Shown here: piece by piece, positions 34,368 to 44,339 of the stretch | Layout: each line of letters opens with the position of its first letter | How positions within the stretch are numbered: the first letter of the stretch is position 1 | Source of the DNA: Nitrosomonadales bacterium | GTDB lineage: Bacteria; Pseudomonadota; Gammaproteobacteria; Burkholderiales; Gallionellaceae | Reading direction: 5' to 3' | DNA: 64,000 nucleotides | Assembly (NCBI GenBank): GCA_023259055.1 | Contig: JAHFQZ010000003.1 | Coordinates: forward strand, 248,001-312,000 | Notes under the pieces: generated by a model | Database searches by the model: none | Told to the model about the DNA's origin: nothing | The model's input: only the letters and a program-made list of their open reading frames with translations | Program-made: the position numbers and the translations under genes

Positions 34368-35192
34368 ATGCTGGTCAATGGCAAGCCTGGCAATCTGATT
34401 AGCATTCGCGATCGCGGTCTGCTCTATGGCGATGGAGTGTTCCGCACCTTTGGTGCTTCGCATGGCAAGGCACAGCAATGGCCATTGCACTTCCGTAAAC
34501 TTCAACACGATTGCGCCGCGCTGGGCATCGCCTGCCCGGATGAAGCGCTGCTTTCCGCCGAGCTAAACAATTTACTCGCACAGCATCCAGACGGAGTGGT
34601 GAAGCTGATCGTGACGCGAGGGGAGGGCGCACGGGGCTATGCTCCTCCAGTCGCTGCCGAGGCTACGCGCCTGTGGGATATTTCTCCCGTGCCTGAATAC
34701 CCCGCTGACTGGACAACATATGGGATCAAGGCCCGCCTGTGCCAATTGCGGTTGGGCCACCAGCGGCATTTGGCGGGCATCAAACACCTCAACCGTCTTG
34801 AAAACGTATTGGCTGCTGCCGAGTTGAGCGATGCTCAGTTGCCTGATTCAGGGATTGCAGAAGGCCTGTTGATGGACACTGCCGGCAATGTCATTGGAGG
34901 CATACGCAGCAACCTGTTTATTGTGTCAAAAGGCAAACTGGTCACACCGGATCTATCGCGCTGCGGCGTGAAAGGAGTTCAACGCGATCGCGTGATGGCT
35001 TGGGCGACGCAACACAAAATGTCGCTGCAAGTGCGCAACATCGGACTGGATGAGGTGCTGCATGCCGACGAATTGTTTGTGGTAAACAGCGTCATTGGCC
35101 TATGGTCGATAAACGAACTGGAACACTGTCGCTTGAACGGTTTCCCCATCGCCAGGCAAATCCGCAAAAAGCTTTATGAAGAGGATGCATGA
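34368..35192 (+). CDS. pabC: PabC, aminodeoxychorismate lyase
   Basis: The 274-aa class-IV PLP-dependent enzyme releases 4-aminobenzoate for folate synthesis. Family motifs: MLVNGKPG, RDRGLLYGDGVFRTF, the lysine in HLAGIKHLNRLENV, and AEGLLMDTAGNVIGGIRSNLF. It is in the conserved fabF-pabC-mltG-tmk-holB order and overlaps mltG by ATGA. Confidence 0.95.
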   Translation: MLVNGKPGNLISIRDRGLLYGDGVFRTFGASHGKAQQWPLHFRKLQHDCAALGIACPDEALLSAELNNLLAQHPDGVVKLIVTRGEGARGYAPPVAAEATRLWDISPVPEYPADWTTYGIKARLCQLRLGHQRHLAGIKHLNRLENVLAAAELSDAQLPDSGIAEGLLMDTAGNVIGGIRSNLFIVSKGKLVTPDLSRCGVKGVQRDRVMAWATQHKMSLQVRNIGLDEVLHADELFVVNSVIGLWSINELEHCRLNGFPIARQIRKKLYEEDA

Positions 35193-36187
35193 TGCGACGG
35201 TTATTAGCATGGGTGATACTGCTCGCGATGCTCGCCACGGCGGGCTTTGGCTACCATGTATATCAACCGCTGCCGCTGCCAGCCGCGCCATTTGAATTTG
35301 CATTGAAGCCGGGCAACAGCCTGAAAAGCGCTGCCCGGCAACTGAAGCAGGCAGGCTTGCTGGAGCAAGACATGACATTCGTCATACTGGCGCGTGTTCT
35401 GGGCAAATCGGGAACGATCAAGGCGGGAAATTACGTATTGGAGCATCCCGTTTCGCGGCTTGAATTGCTGAAAATTATTACTAAAGGCTCTATCAGCCAG
35501 AGCCAGATCAGCGTCATCGAAGGTTGGACGTTCAAGCAATTGCGCGCCGCGCTGGATGCCAGCCCCGATATCTCGCATAGCGCGAAAAATTTGTCCGATG
35601 CGGAAATTTTGCAGCGTATCGGCGCGACAGAAAATCATCCTGAGGGATTGTTCTTTCCCGATACATATTACTTCGCCGCTGGTAGCAACGACTTGACGAT
35701 ATACAAGATCGCTTACCACACCATGCAGCAGCACCTGCAAGAAGCATGGACGGCGCGCGAGGCGGATTCGCCGCTTAAAACGCCTTACCAAGCCCTGATA
35801 CTGGCTTCAATCGTCGAGAAGGAGACCGGCACTCCGGCTGACCGCGCCATGATTGCAGGGGTGTTTGCGAACCGCTTGCGAAAAGGCATGCTACTGCAAA
35901 CCGATCCGACCGTGATTTACGGCTTGGGCGACAAGTTCGACGGCAACCTGCGCAAACGTGATTTGCTTGCCGATACACCTTACAATACCTATACGCGTGG
36001 TGGATTAACACCAACGCCGATTTCTTTGCCGGGAGCAGCAGCTATACAGGTGGCATTGCATCCGGCGAAAACCGATGCATTATATTTTGTGGCGCGCGGC
36101 GATGGTAGTTCGCAATTTTCCAGCAGTCTGGTCAAGCACAATCGTGCGGTGAATCAATACCAGATAATGAGGAAGAGCAGTCGTTAG
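35189..36187 (+). CDS. mltG: MltG, endolytic murein transglycosylase
   Basis: The 332-aa bitopic protein has one N-terminal membrane helix (residues 5-25) and the YceG domain, including the catalytic glutamate in ILASIVEKETG and the DPTVIYGLG, YNTYTRGGLTPTPI motifs. It terminates nascent glycan strands in the periplasm. Confidence 0.95.
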   Translation: MMRRLLAWVILLAMLATAGFGYHVYQPLPLPAAPFEFALKPGNSLKSAARQLKQAGLLEQDMTFVILARVLGKSGTIKAGNYVLEHPVSRLELLKIITKGSISQSQISVIEGWTFKQLRAALDASPDISHSAKNLSDAEILQRIGATENHPEGLFFPDTYYFAAGSNDLTIYKIAYHTMQQHLQEAWTAREADSPLKTPYQALILASIVEKETGTPADRAMIAGVFANRLRKGMLLQTDPTVIYGLGDKFDGNLRKRDLLADTPYNTYTRGGLTPTPISLPGAAAIQVALHPAKTDALYFVARGDGSSQFSSSLVKHNRAVNQYQIMRKSSR

Positions 36188-36263
36188 TTATTAGTCGTTA
36201 GACGTAAGCAAAATCAAACCAGCGTAGCGGACACCTCCAACTGACGACTAACGACTATCAACT
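36186..36263. repeat. Inverted repeat between mltG and tmk
   Basis: TAGTTATTAGTCGTTAGACG (36186-36205) is inverted at 36242-36263 (GACGACTAACGACTATCAAC and on), giving an imperfect 20-bp stem with a 35-nt loop. The heptamer TCGTTAG is also directly repeated in the left arm. It begins at the mltG stop and ends just before tmk, so it may stabilise or attenuate the transcript. Confidence 0.65.
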
Positions 36264-36271
36264 AATTAATA

Positions 36272-36874
36272 ATGAGCAAATTCATAACGTTTGAGGGTGT
36301 CGATGGGGCAGGCAAAAGCACCCATCTGGTGTGGTTTGCCGATACCCTTCGGCAGCGCGGCCTCGACGTGGTGGTCACACGCGAACCGGGCGGCACACAA
36401 CTTGGCGAGCAATTGCGCGTAATACTTCTCAGCCAGCCGATGTGCATCGGCACCGAGGCGATGCTGATGTTTGCGGCGCGCCTGGAGCACATCGAGCAGG
36501 TCATCAAACCGGCGTTGCGCGCAGGCAAATGGGTGATTTCCGACCGCTTCAGCGATGCCAGTTTCGCCTATCAGGGCGGCGGCAGAGGGCTGGATTGGGA
36601 TAAGTTAAACCAGCTTGAACAATGGGTTCATCCTGATCTGCAACCTGACCTGACGCTGTTTTTTGATGTTCCGGTTGAGGTCGCGCGGCAACGCCTGGCG
36701 CACAATGTTTCGCTGGATCGATTCGAACAGGAACAAGCCGATTTCTTCGAGCGTGTGCGCGCCGGATACCATAAACGCATACGGCAAAACCCGCAGCACT
36801 ACGCCGTGATCGATGGGGCGCAGCCGCTGGAAAAAGTGAAGCAACAACTCGAAAGCATCATCGCGTCTCTATGA
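36272..36874 (+). CDS. tmk: Tmk, thymidylate kinase
   Basis: The 200-aa enzyme phosphorylates dTMP to dTDP. It has the P-loop [12 protein letters not shown], the [13 protein letters not shown] motif, and the DR-Y-lid region [17 protein letters not shown]. Its stop overlaps holB (ATGA). Confidence 0.97.
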   Translation: MSKFITFEGVDGAGKSTHLVWFADTLRQRGLDVVVTREPGGTQLGEQLRVILLSQPMCIGTEAMLMFAARLEHIEQVIKPALRAGKWVISDRFSDASFAYQGGGRGLDWDKLNQLEQWVHPDLQPDLTLFFDVPVEVARQRLAHNVSLDRFEQEQADFFERVRAGYHKRIRQNPQHYAVIDGAQPLEKVKQQLESIIASL

Positions 36875-37875
36875 GCATGGATGCAATTTATCCGTGGCAA
36901 CAAAATGACTGGGCGCGCTTGCAGGAGCTGCGCAAGCGTCCCCCGAATGGCATCTTGTTCAAGGGAACCAAAGGCATCGGCAAGCTTGATCTGGCTATAA
37001 AGTATGGGCAGAGTCTGCTGTGCCAGCACCCGGATGAATCCGCTTTTGCCTGCGGCCAATGCCCCTCATGCCACTGGTTTGCGCAGGGCTCCCACCCCGA
37101 CTACAAGTTGCTGCAACCGGAGGTATTGAGCCTGGAAGGCGAAGAAACCGAAACCGGCAAAAAACCCAGCAAGCAGATTTCCGTCGATCAGATACGTGGA
37201 CTAGCCGATTTCTTCAGCATGTCCGCGCACCAGGGTGGCAGGCGCGTTGTCGTCATTCACCCCACCGAGGCAATGAATGCAAATGCCGCGAATGCACTGC
37301 TGAAAAATCTCGAAGAACCTCCTCAGGGACTGCTGTTCATCCTTGTATCGCACAAGCCTCAGCAGTTATTACCGACCATCCTGAGCCGTTGCCTGCCATT
37401 CGCGCTATCGGCACCCGATGCTGCAAGCGCAACGCGCTGGTTGGCGCAGCAGGGCGTCAAAAACCCTGCTGAAGCGTTGGCGTTTTCCGGCTTTGCGCCG
37501 CTGCAAGCTGCCCAACTGGACGAGCAACTGGGCAGCGAGGAACGCGAAAAATTGCTTCGAGCCGTTCGTCAACCTGCTACATTCGATGTGTTTGCGCTGG
37601 CCGAGACCCTTCAAAAAACCGAGCAGGTGCTGGTCGTGCAGTGGTTGCAACAATGGAGTTATGATTTGAGCTCGATGAAGCAAGCGGGCAGGTTGCGCTA
37701 TCACCTCGGCGAAGAAGCAGCTATCAAAAAACTGGTCGAATCAGTAGAACCGCTGAATCTCGCGCGCCTGCAAAAACACCTGCAATCCGCCAAGCGCGAA
37801 GCGCAGCACACGCTCAATCCTAAGTTGTTTTTTGAGTCGCTGCTGTTTGCGTATCGCCAACTGATGCTTGAGTAA
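36871..37875 (+). CDS. holB: HolB, DNA polymerase III delta' subunit
   Basis: The 334-aa clamp-loader subunit has a P-loop-like [13 protein letters not shown], a zinc-binding module (CQHPD...[10 protein letters not shown]) and [16 protein letters not shown] followed by SRCLPFAL. It is part of the gamma complex that loads the beta clamp. It is in the conserved tmk-holB-tatD order. Confidence 0.95.
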   Translation: MSMDAIYPWQQNDWARLQELRKRPPNGILFKGTKGIGKLDLAIKYGQSLLCQHPDESAFACGQCPSCHWFAQGSHPDYKLLQPEVLSLEGEETETGKKPSKQISVDQIRGLADFFSMSAHQGGRRVVVIHPTEAMNANAANALLKNLEEPPQGLLFILVSHKPQQLLPTILSRCLPFALSAPDAASATRWLAQQGVKNPAEALAFSGFAPLQAAQLDEQLGSEEREKLLRAVRQPATFDVFALAETLQKTEQVLVVQWLQQWSYDLSSMKQAGRLRYHLGEEAAIKKLVESVEPLNLARLQKHLQSAKREAQHTLNPKLFFESLLFAYRQLMLE

Positions 37876-37964
37876 CTCCGTTTCCATTACAAAAGTACAA
37901 CAATCCGTAGCTCGGGCGCAGCTCCCCCACAAAAAAGCACCTTCAATTTATAATTTGATTAATC

Positions 37965-38744
37965 ATGCCATTCGTCGATTCCCACTGCCATATCGATTTC
38001 CCGGAACTTGCTGCAAATATAGATGGCGTGCTGGAGCAAATGCGCCAGAATGAAGTCGTCAGCGCGCTGTGCGTATCGGTCAACCTGGCGAACTTCCCGC
38101 AAATGCTCAAGCTCGTCGAGCAGCACCCGAACATTTACGCCTCAGTTGGCGTGCATCCCGATTACGAGGGCGTCGAAGAACCCAGCATCGCGCGTCTGGT
38201 TGAGTTGGCGCAGCACCCCAAGGTCATCGCCATCGGCGAAACCGGCTTGGATTACTTTCGTCTGAAGGGCGATCTGGAATGGCAGCGCGCACGCTTTCGC
38301 AACCATATCCGCGCAGCACGCGAGGCCAACAAACCTCTCATCATCCATACCCGCGAAGCGGCAGCGGACACCCTGCGCATTATGAAAGAGGAAAATGCCG
38401 CCGAAGCATGCGGCGTGATGCACTGCTTCACCGAAACATGGGAAGTAGCCGAAACCGCGCTGGCAATGGGCTTCTACATCTCCTTTTCCGGTATCGTCAC
38501 CTTCAAGAACGCCAAACAGCTTAAAGAGGTGGCGCAGCGCGTGCCGTTGGAGCGCATCTTGATCGAAACCGACGCTCCGTATCTGGCTCCAGTGCCGCAT
38601 CGCGGCAAACTCAACCAGCCGGCTTATGTGAAGCATGTCGCCGAGGAGATCGCCTTGTTGCGCGGCATCGGCGTGGATGAAGCAGGGCGGCGCACCACGG
38701 AGAATTTCGAGCGTTTATTCAAGCTGGGTAAATCCGGAGAGTAA
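37965..38744 (+). CDS. tatD: TatD-family metal-dependent hydrolase/DNase
   Basis: The 259-aa TIM-barrel protein has the metal-binding motif FVDSHCHIDF, ASVGVHPDY, AIGETGLDYF, PLIIHTREA, GVMHCFTE and LIETDAPYLAP. It follows holB after 89 nt; a TATAAT-like sequence in that gap could give it its own promoter. The subtype (TatD, YcfH or YjjV) cannot be fixed from sequence alone; the linkage fits YcfH. Confidence 0.92.
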   Translation: MPFVDSHCHIDFPELAANIDGVLEQMRQNEVVSALCVSVNLANFPQMLKLVEQHPNIYASVGVHPDYEGVEEPSIARLVELAQHPKVIAIGETGLDYFRLKGDLEWQRARFRNHIRAAREANKPLIIHTREAAADTLRIMKEENAAEACGVMHCFTETWEVAETALAMGFYISFSGIVTFKNAKQLKEVAQRVPLERILIETDAPYLAPVPHRGKLNQPAYVKHVAEEIALLRGIGVDEAGRRTTENFERLFKLGKSGE

Positions 38745-38763
38745 ATTATTACATGCGAGATTA

Positions 38764-38792
38764 TTGACCAGGATTTCGAATGTCCCTATAAT
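38764..38792 (+). promoter_or_regulatory. Near-consensus sigma-70 promoter for the tRNA cluster
   Basis: TTGACC (38764-38769) and TATAAT (38787-38792) are exactly 17 nt apart, 14 nt upstream of the tRNA-Gly gene. The GCGC following the -10 box resembles a stringent-response discriminator. Confidence 0.85.
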
Positions 38793-38806
38793 GCGCAGCT
38801 CGTTTT

Positions 38807-38882
38807 GCGGGAGTAGCTCAGTTGGTAGAGCGCAACCTTGCCAAGGTTGAGGTCGAGAGTTCGAGACTCTTCTCCCGCTCCA
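38807..38882 (+). tRNA. tRNA-Gly (anticodon GCC)
   Basis: A 76-nt cloverleaf: acceptor GCGGGAG/CTCCCGC, D-arm GCTC/GAGC, anticodon stem CAACC/GGTTG with loop TTGCCAA (GCC at 38840-38842), T-arm GAGAG TTCGAGA CTCTT. The CCA end is encoded. It is the first of three tRNA genes. Confidence 0.97.
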
Positions 38883-38942
38883 AATCTGAGGGAAAGCATT
38901 CTGGCTTTCCCTCAATCATTTCAAGCAGTAGTTTTGTACTAC

Positions 38943-39016
38943 GGCGAGATAGCAAAATGGTTATGCAGCGGATTGCAAATCCGCCTATCCCAGTTCGATT
39001 CTGGGTCTCGCCTCCA
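38943..39016 (+). tRNA. tRNA-Cys (anticodon GCA)
   Basis: A 74-nt cloverleaf: acceptor GGCGAGA/TCTCGCC, anticodon stem GCGGA/TCCGC with loop TTGCAAA (GCA at 38975-38977), T-loop GTTCGATTC, encoded CCA. It lies 60 nt after tRNA-Gly. Confidence 0.96.
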
Positions 39017-39023
39017 AATACCC

Positions 39024-39348
<325 letters not shown>

Positions 39349-39407
39349 AATTCGGAATCGGAAAAGCGCCCGAATAAGGTTTGCCGCGCGCTTGTCCAAA
39401 AGACTTT

Positions 39408-39443
39408 ACAAAAATTAATGCCCGCTTGCGCGGGCATTAATTT
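39408..39443 (-). terminator. Terminator of the pntAB operon
   Basis: A perfect 14-bp stem (39412-39425 and 39430-39443, core ATGCCCGC/GCGGGCAT) with a 4-nt loop lies 19 nt beyond the pntB stop. Read on the minus strand it runs into TTTTTGTAAAG. The A-rich other side could also allow weaker termination of plus-strand transcription. Confidence 0.85.
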
Positions 39444-39462
39444 GCAATAAAACTTTGTTCTA

Positions 39463-40881
39463 TTACGATTTAAGCGCGACGAACACTTCTTCCAGCATCT
39501 TCTTGGCATCGCCGAACAGCATGCGGTTGTTTTCCTTGTAGAACAGCGGATTATCGACGCCTGCATAGCCGGAGGCCATGCTGCGCTTCATCACGATCGA
39601 GGTCTTGGCTTTCCAGACTTCCAGCACCGGCATTCCGGCGATCGGGCTGGTCGGGTCGTCCTGCGCAGCCGGATTGACGATGTCGTTAGCGCCGATAACT
39701 ATGGCGACATCGGTATTTGGGAAGTCCTGATTGAGTTCATCCATTTCTAGCACGATATCGTAGGGTACCCTGGCTTCGGCCAGCAGCACGTTCATATGAC
39801 CGGGCATGCGGCCAGCGACCGGGTGGATGCCGAAACGCACGTTGATGCCTTGCTCCCGGAGATACTGGGTGATCTCATTTACCGTGTGCTGGGCCTGCGC
39901 CACCGCCATGCCATACCCTGGCACGATGATCACATTCTTGGCTTCACGCAACAGTTCGGCAGTCTCGGCTGCACTGACTGCCACCACTTCTCCAGCCGGT
40001 TGTACATCGCCGCTGGCCGCAGCAGGCGTTCCGCCGCCGGTGCCGAATCCGCCCGCAATGACGCTGATGAAGTTGCGGGCCATCGCCCGGCACATGATGT
40101 AGGAGAGGATCGCACCGGAAGAACCAACCAGCGCGCCGGTGACGATCAGCAGGTCGTTATTCAGCATGAAGCCGGTCGCCGCCGCCGCCCAGCCGGAGTA
40201 GCTGTTCAGCATTGACACTACCACCGGCATATCTGCGCCGCCGATGGCCATCACCATGTGGATGCCGAACAACAGCGCGATCACGGTCATCACGATCAGC
40301 GGCGTCATGCCGGCGCTCACCGATTCGGCGTGCAGAAATTCCCGCCCGAAATAGATGATGATCAGCAGACCTGCGAGGTTCATCCAGTGTCGCGCAGGCA
40401 GGAGCAGGGGTTTGCCGCCGATCTTGCCCGACAGCTTGCCGAAGGCGATGATGGAGCCGGAAAAAGTAATCGCACCGATCAGGATACCGAGGTAGATTTC
40501 TATCTCGTGGATGGCTTTCTCGGCGCTGCTCAGGTTGACTGCCGCTACCGGGTCGATGTAATTTGCAAATCCGACCAGGCAGGCAGCTAAACCCACCAGG
40601 CTGTGCATCAGTGCGACCAGTTCGGGCATCTGCGTCATCTTCACCACGCGGGCGGCGTAGAGTCCGATGCTGCCGCCGACCACCATGGATACGATGATCC
40701 AGGGAATGCCAGCCATTGTGACGCGTGGCCCGAAGATGGTCGCCAGCACGGCAATGGTCATGCCGATAATGCCGTAGAGATTACCGCGAAGCGAAGTCGC
40801 CGGATGAGAGAGGCCGCCGAGGCTCAGGATGAAAAGTATCGTCGCGCCGATATATGAAACAGTTGCTAAACTTTCAGACAT
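39463..40881 (-). CDS. pntB: PntB, proton-translocating NAD(P) transhydrogenase beta subunit
   Basis: The 472-aa membrane protein has about nine transmembrane helices followed by the NADP-binding domain III ([53 protein letters not shown]). With PntA it uses proton motive force to reduce NADP from NADH. It follows pntA after 31 nt. Confidence 0.97.
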   Translation of the reverse strand: MSESLATVSYIGATILFILSLGGLSHPATSLRGNLYGIIGMTIAVLATIFGPRVTMAGIPWIIVSMVVGGSIGLYAARVVKMTQMPELVALMHSLVGLAACLVGFANYIDPVAAVNLSSAEKAIHEIEIYLGILIGAITFSGSIIAFGKLSGKIGGKPLLLPARHWMNLAGLLIIIYFGREFLHAESVSAGMTPLIVMTVIALLFGIHMVMAIGGADMPVVVSMLNSYSGWAAAATGFMLNNDLLIVTGALVGSSGAILSYIMCRAMARNFISVIAGGFGTGGGTPAAASGDVQPAGEVVAVSAAETAELLREAKNVIIVPGYGMAVAQAQHTVNEITQYLREQGINVRFGIHPVAGRMPGHMNVLLAEARVPYDIVLEMDELNQDFPNTDVAIVIGANDIVNPAAQDDPTSPIAGMPVLEVWKAKTSIVMKRSMASGYAGVDNPLFYKENNRMLFGDAKKMLEEVFVALKS

Positions 40882-40912
40882 GATTGCTTACCTTATATTG
40901 TTTTTCACGGCC

Positions 40913-42502
40913 TTATTTGCGGAACATCGCCAGCATGCGCTGGGTGACGGCGAAACCACCGAACATATTGACTGCGGTGAGCGTGATGCCTGCCACCGCC
41001 AGCCAGCGTATCAAGTTATCCGGGCGGTCGACGCTGCCCATGATTAGCGGCGCGATCTGCACCAGCGCGCCGATGGCGATGATGCTGCTGATCGCATTGG
41101 TGACGCTCATCAGTGGCGTATGCAGCGCAGGAGTGACATTCCACACCACCATGTAGCCGACGAAGCAGGCGAGCACGAACACGGTGAAGTGCCCGAGGAA
41201 CGCTGCGGGCGCGTAGGCGCCGACGAACAGGAACAGCAGAGCTGAGACGCCGAACATGACCGCCAGCTTGCCTCCGGCCATCGGCTCATTGCTGCCGCCG
41301 TGGCCGTGGCCCTTGGCCGCAGGCGCAGCCGCTTTTGCAGCAGCCGGTTTGGCCGGCGCTGCGGGAAGTTTCGGTGCGGGCGCCGGCCAGGTGATGTTGC
41401 CTTCCTTGATGACCGTCAGGCCGCGGATGGCATCGTCTTCCATGTTGACGTTGATGATGCCGTCCTTGGTCTTGCACAGTTCTTCGGTCAGACGGAACAG
41501 ATTAGTTCCATACAGGGTAGAAGACTGCTTGGCCAAACGACTATTCAGGTCGGTGTAACCGACGATGGTCACGCCGTGCTTCACCACCGCCTGACCCGGT
41601 TCGGTCAGTTCGCAATTGCCGCCCCGCTCGGCCGCCATGTCGACGATGACGCTACCCGGCTTCATGCTCTTCACCATCTCGGCGGTGATCAGCTTCGGCG
41701 CGGGCTTGCCGGGGATCAGCGCGGTGGTGATGATGATGTCCACTTCCTTGGCTTGCTTGGCGTACATCTCGCGCTGGGCCTGCTGGAAGCCCTCGCTCAT
41801 CACCTTGGCGTAACCGCCGCCGCCGGAACCTTCTTCCTCATACTCGACCTTGACGAATTCGCCGCCCAAGGACTTGACCTGGTCGGCCACTTCGGCACGG
41901 GTATCGTTGGCGCGCACGATAGCGCCCAGTCCAGCGGCAGTACCGATCGCCGCCAGGCCGGCCACACCGGCGCCGGCGATGAAGACCTTGGCTGGCGGAA
42001 CCTTGCCCGCGGCCGTGATCTGACCGTTGAAGAAGCGACCAAAGGCGTTAGCGGCCTCGATGACGGCACGGTAGCCAGCTACGCCGGCCTGAGAGGTCAG
42101 GGCATCCATCTTCTGCGCGCGGGAAAGCTGGCGCGGCAGTGAGTCGATGGCCAGCACCGTGGCCTTCTTCACCGCCAGTTGCTGCATCAATTCCGGGTTT
42201 TGCGCCGGCCAGATGAAGCCGATCAAGGTGCCGCCTTCGCGCATCAAATCAACCTCGGCACTCGTCGGGACGCACACCTTGAACACGATGTCGGATGCGG
42301 CCCATAGCTTGGCTGCACCGTCAATAATTTCCGCGCCCGCAGCGCGGTAAACATCGTCGCTGCAATTCGCCGCATCCCCGGCGCCGGATTCCACGGCGAC
42401 CTTGAAGCCCAGCTTGATAAGCTTTTCAACGACATCGGGCACGGTGGCCACGCGCTTTTCTCCCGAGGCAATTTCCTTGGGAATTCCTATCATAAGTGTC
42501 AT
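40913..42502 (-). CDS. pntA: PntA, NAD(P) transhydrogenase alpha subunit
   Basis: The 529-aa subunit fuses the NAD-binding domain I (IGIPKEIASGEKRVATVP; VFIAGAGVAGLAAIGTA; PGSVIVDMAAERGGNCE) through an Ala/Pro/Lys/His-rich linker (about residues 375-403, including KGHGHGGSNEPMAGG) to four membrane helices. The single-chain form is the enterobacterial type. Two ATGs (42502 and 42493) are possible starts. Likely supplies NADPH for biosynthesis in an autotroph. Confidence 0.96.
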   Translation of the reverse strand: MTLMIGIPKEIASGEKRVATVPDVVEKLIKLGFKVAVESGAGDAANCSDDVYRAAGAEIIDGAAKLWAASDIVFKVCVPTSAEVDLMREGGTLIGFIWPAQNPELMQQLAVKKATVLAIDSLPRQLSRAQKMDALTSQAGVAGYRAVIEAANAFGRFFNGQITAAGKVPPAKVFIAGAGVAGLAAIGTAAGLGAIVRANDTRAEVADQVKSLGGEFVKVEYEEEGSGGGGYAKVMSEGFQQAQREMYAKQAKEVDIIITTALIPGKPAPKLITAEMVKSMKPGSVIVDMAAERGGNCELTEPGQAVVKHGVTIVGYTDLNSRLAKQSSTLYGTNLFRLTEELCKTKDGIINVNMEDDAIRGLTVIKEGNITWPAPAPKLPAAPAKPAAAKAAAPAAKGHGHGGSNEPMAGGKLAVMFGVSALLFLFVGAYAPAAFLGHFTVFVLACFVGYMVVWNVTPALHTPLMSVTNAISSIIAIGALVQIAPLIMGSVDRPDNLIRWLAVAGITLTAVNMFGGFAVTQRMLAMFRK

Positions 42503-42533
42503 GGAGTTTTCCGTTTCGATTAAAGTTATTATT

Positions 42534-42567
42534 GTTTGTCGTTTCGACTTGTTTGTCGCTTCGACTT
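42534..42567. repeat. Two adjacent 17-bp direct repeats upstream of pntA
   Basis: GTTTGTCGTTTCGACTT (42534-42550) is repeated directly at 42551-42567 with one C/T change. The core GTCGNTTCGAC is itself nearly palindromic. Slightly upstream for pntA, a second pair (ATCAAAATGTC near 42585 and 42606) occurs. The 224-bp region 42503-42726 between rnfH and pntA has no gene; these repeats are candidate regulator sites for pntAB. Confidence 0.6.
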
Positions 42568-42726
42568 ATTCTTTTTACCACACCATCAAAATGTCCCGCT
42601 GCATCATCAAAATGTCATTCATTCTGGATGCGCGAACGCGTGATGATACTTCAAAAATCTTCCGGCTATCAACCTTCTTATTGTTAATTTGTAAGGTGTT
42701 GCGGTTGATTATTTAGTGTGCCCTGC

Positions 42727-43020
42727 TTAACCCGCTTCAGCCTCTGATGCAGCGTCTCCGGCCTTGGCTTTGCGAGGCACAGTTTTCGGGTCGCAGGTGA
42801 TGGGGCGGTAGATTTCGACGCGGTCGCCGTCGGCGAGCACGGCGTCCAGCTTGCTGACTTTGCCGAAGATGCCGACCTTTTGCGTTTCCAGATTTATGTC
42901 AGGAAACTGCTTGAGGATGCCCGAGCGGTTGATGGCGTCTTGGATGGTGGCGCCATCTGGCATGTCGATATTGAGCCAGACTTGGCGGGTAGGGTGGGCG
43001 TAGGCGATTCCAATTTTCAT
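42727..43020 (-). CDS. rnfH: RnfH-family ubiquitin-like protein
   Basis: The 97-aa beta-grasp protein (MKIGIAYAHPTRQVWLNIDM; VGIFGKVSKLDAVLADGDRVEIYRP) belongs to the RnfH/UPF0125 family often encoded with Rnf. It ends in an Ala/Glu/Lys-rich tail. ATG at 43020 lies 10 nt after rnfE. Its role in the complex is not established. Confidence 0.9.
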   Translation of the reverse strand: MKIGIAYAHPTRQVWLNIDMPDGATIQDAINRSGILKQFPDINLETQKVGIFGKVSKLDAVLADGDRVEIYRPITCDPKTVPRKAKAGDAASEAEAG

Positions 43021-43030
43021 GGCTGCTTCC

Positions 43031-43705
43031 TCATGCGGCACTGTGAGCGCCGCCCATCTGGATGGCTTTACCGGCGCGCACGTCCAGCATGCGTTTGCAT
43101 ACAACCAGAAGGCCGGTGACCAGAAACCCGCCGGGCGGCAAAACCATCATCAACATGCCTGTGTCTGCGGGCAACAAGCGCATTTCCATGAACTTGAAGG
43201 CCGGACCCAGCAACAGCGATGCGTCGGCAAACAGTGTGCCTGAGCCGCTGATTTCACGCACCGCACCGATGCAGGTGAGCGCGATGGTGAAGCCGATACC
43301 CATAAACAGGCCGTCCGTTAGCGAGGGCAACACTGGCTCTTTAGCAGCGAAGGCTTCGAGACGAGCGAGCGGCAGGCAGTTGGATACGATCAAGGCGATG
43401 AACAGGCCCAGCACTTTGTAAAGTTCGTGCATCCACGCATTCATGCACAGATCTACCATTGTCACCATGGCGGCGACGATCAGGATGTAGACGGGGATGC
43501 GCACTTCCTGAGTGATTCGGCTGCGGAATGCTGATACCAGCAGGCTTGATGCTGCCATCACGACTGCCGTCGCCAGCCCCATACCCAGCCCGTTGGTGGC
43601 ACTGGTGGTCATGGCCATGGATGGGCACATGCCCAGCAACATGGCGAGCACGCCGTTGTTATCCCACAGGCCATCGCGGATGATGGTTTTGTACTCCGTT
43701 GCCAT
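43031..43705 (-). CDS. rnfE: RnfE, membrane subunit of the Rnf complex
   Basis: The 224-aa integral membrane protein starts MATEYKTIIRDGLWDNNGV and has the LGMCPSMAMTTSATNGLGMG segment and six helices, homologous to RnfA. The NNG and SNCLPL motifs are conserved; the cysteines take part in a membrane [2Fe-2S] site with RnfA. It follows rnfG directly. Confidence 0.95.
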   Translation of the reverse strand: MATEYKTIIRDGLWDNNGVLAMLLGMCPSMAMTTSATNGLGMGLATAVVMAASSLLVSAFRSRITQEVRIPVYILIVAAMVTMVDLCMNAWMHELYKVLGLFIALIVSNCLPLARLEAFAAKEPVLPSLTDGLFMGIGFTIALTCIGAVREISGSGTLFADASLLLGPAFKFMEMRLLPADTGMLMMVLPPGGFLVTGLLVVCKRMLDVRAGKAIQMGGAHSAA

Positions 43706-43706
43706 T

Positions 43707-44339
43707 TTAATGCTCCTCCTTCATGGGCGCCTTTGGGGCGTTGAGGTCCATCATGTGCGCCTTGTTGGCGGCGAAAAAATCAAGCCCTTCGCGGATTGCA
43801 CGAACCACTCCACGGGGTGTGATAGTGGCGCCGGCGAACTGGTCAAACTGGCCGCCGTCCTTCTTCACCTTCCACTTGTCTGGCAGCGGGTTATCAAGGG
43901 ACAGGCCGGTGAAGCGCAGTATCCAGTCGCCTTTCTTTACCTCGATCTTGTCGCCCAGACCCGGGGTCTCCTTGTGCGCGAGGACGCGTACGCCGAGAAT
44001 CTTGCCTTGGGCATCGACGCCCAGCATGAGCTTGATTTTGCCGCCATAGCCCGAGCCGAATATCTCGTAGGCCACGCCAGTCACATTGCCGTTCTTGGTG
44101 GCGCGGTAAACGGTGATTTCATTGCCTTGCCCGTCCTTCATGGCAACGGTGTCCGTAACCGGGTTATTGTCGTGAATGCTGTCTGGAATCACTTGGCTGA
44201 GCGAATTCTGCCTGTCTTCCAGGGCGCGCGCGGCGATATCCTGCGCAGTAAGGCTGTTGGTGACGGCGAGCAGGAGCCCGAAGCCCAGACAGAAAGCTCC
44301 CAGGATCATTCCATGAGTCAGCATGCTCTGTTGTTTCAT
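43707..44339 (-). CDS. rnfG: RnfG, FMN-binding subunit of Rnf
   Basis: The 210-aa protein has one N-terminal membrane helix and a periplasmic FMN-binding domain. The covalent FMN site is DQFAGATITPRGVVRA, where the threonine is flavinylated by ApbE; the usual Ser/Thr before GAT is alanine. The start overlaps the rnfD stop. The apbE gene lies in the same operon. Confidence 0.95.
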   Translation of the reverse strand: MKQQSMLTHGMILGAFCLGFGLLLAVTNSLTAQDIAARALEDRQNSLSQVIPDSIHDNNPVTDTVAMKDGQGNEITVYRATKNGNVTGVAYEIFGSGYGGKIKLMLGVDAQGKILGVRVLAHKETPGLGDKIEVKKGDWILRFTGLSLDNPLPDKWKVKKDGGQFDQFAGATITPRGVVRAIREGLDFFAANKAHMMDLNAPKAPMKEEH

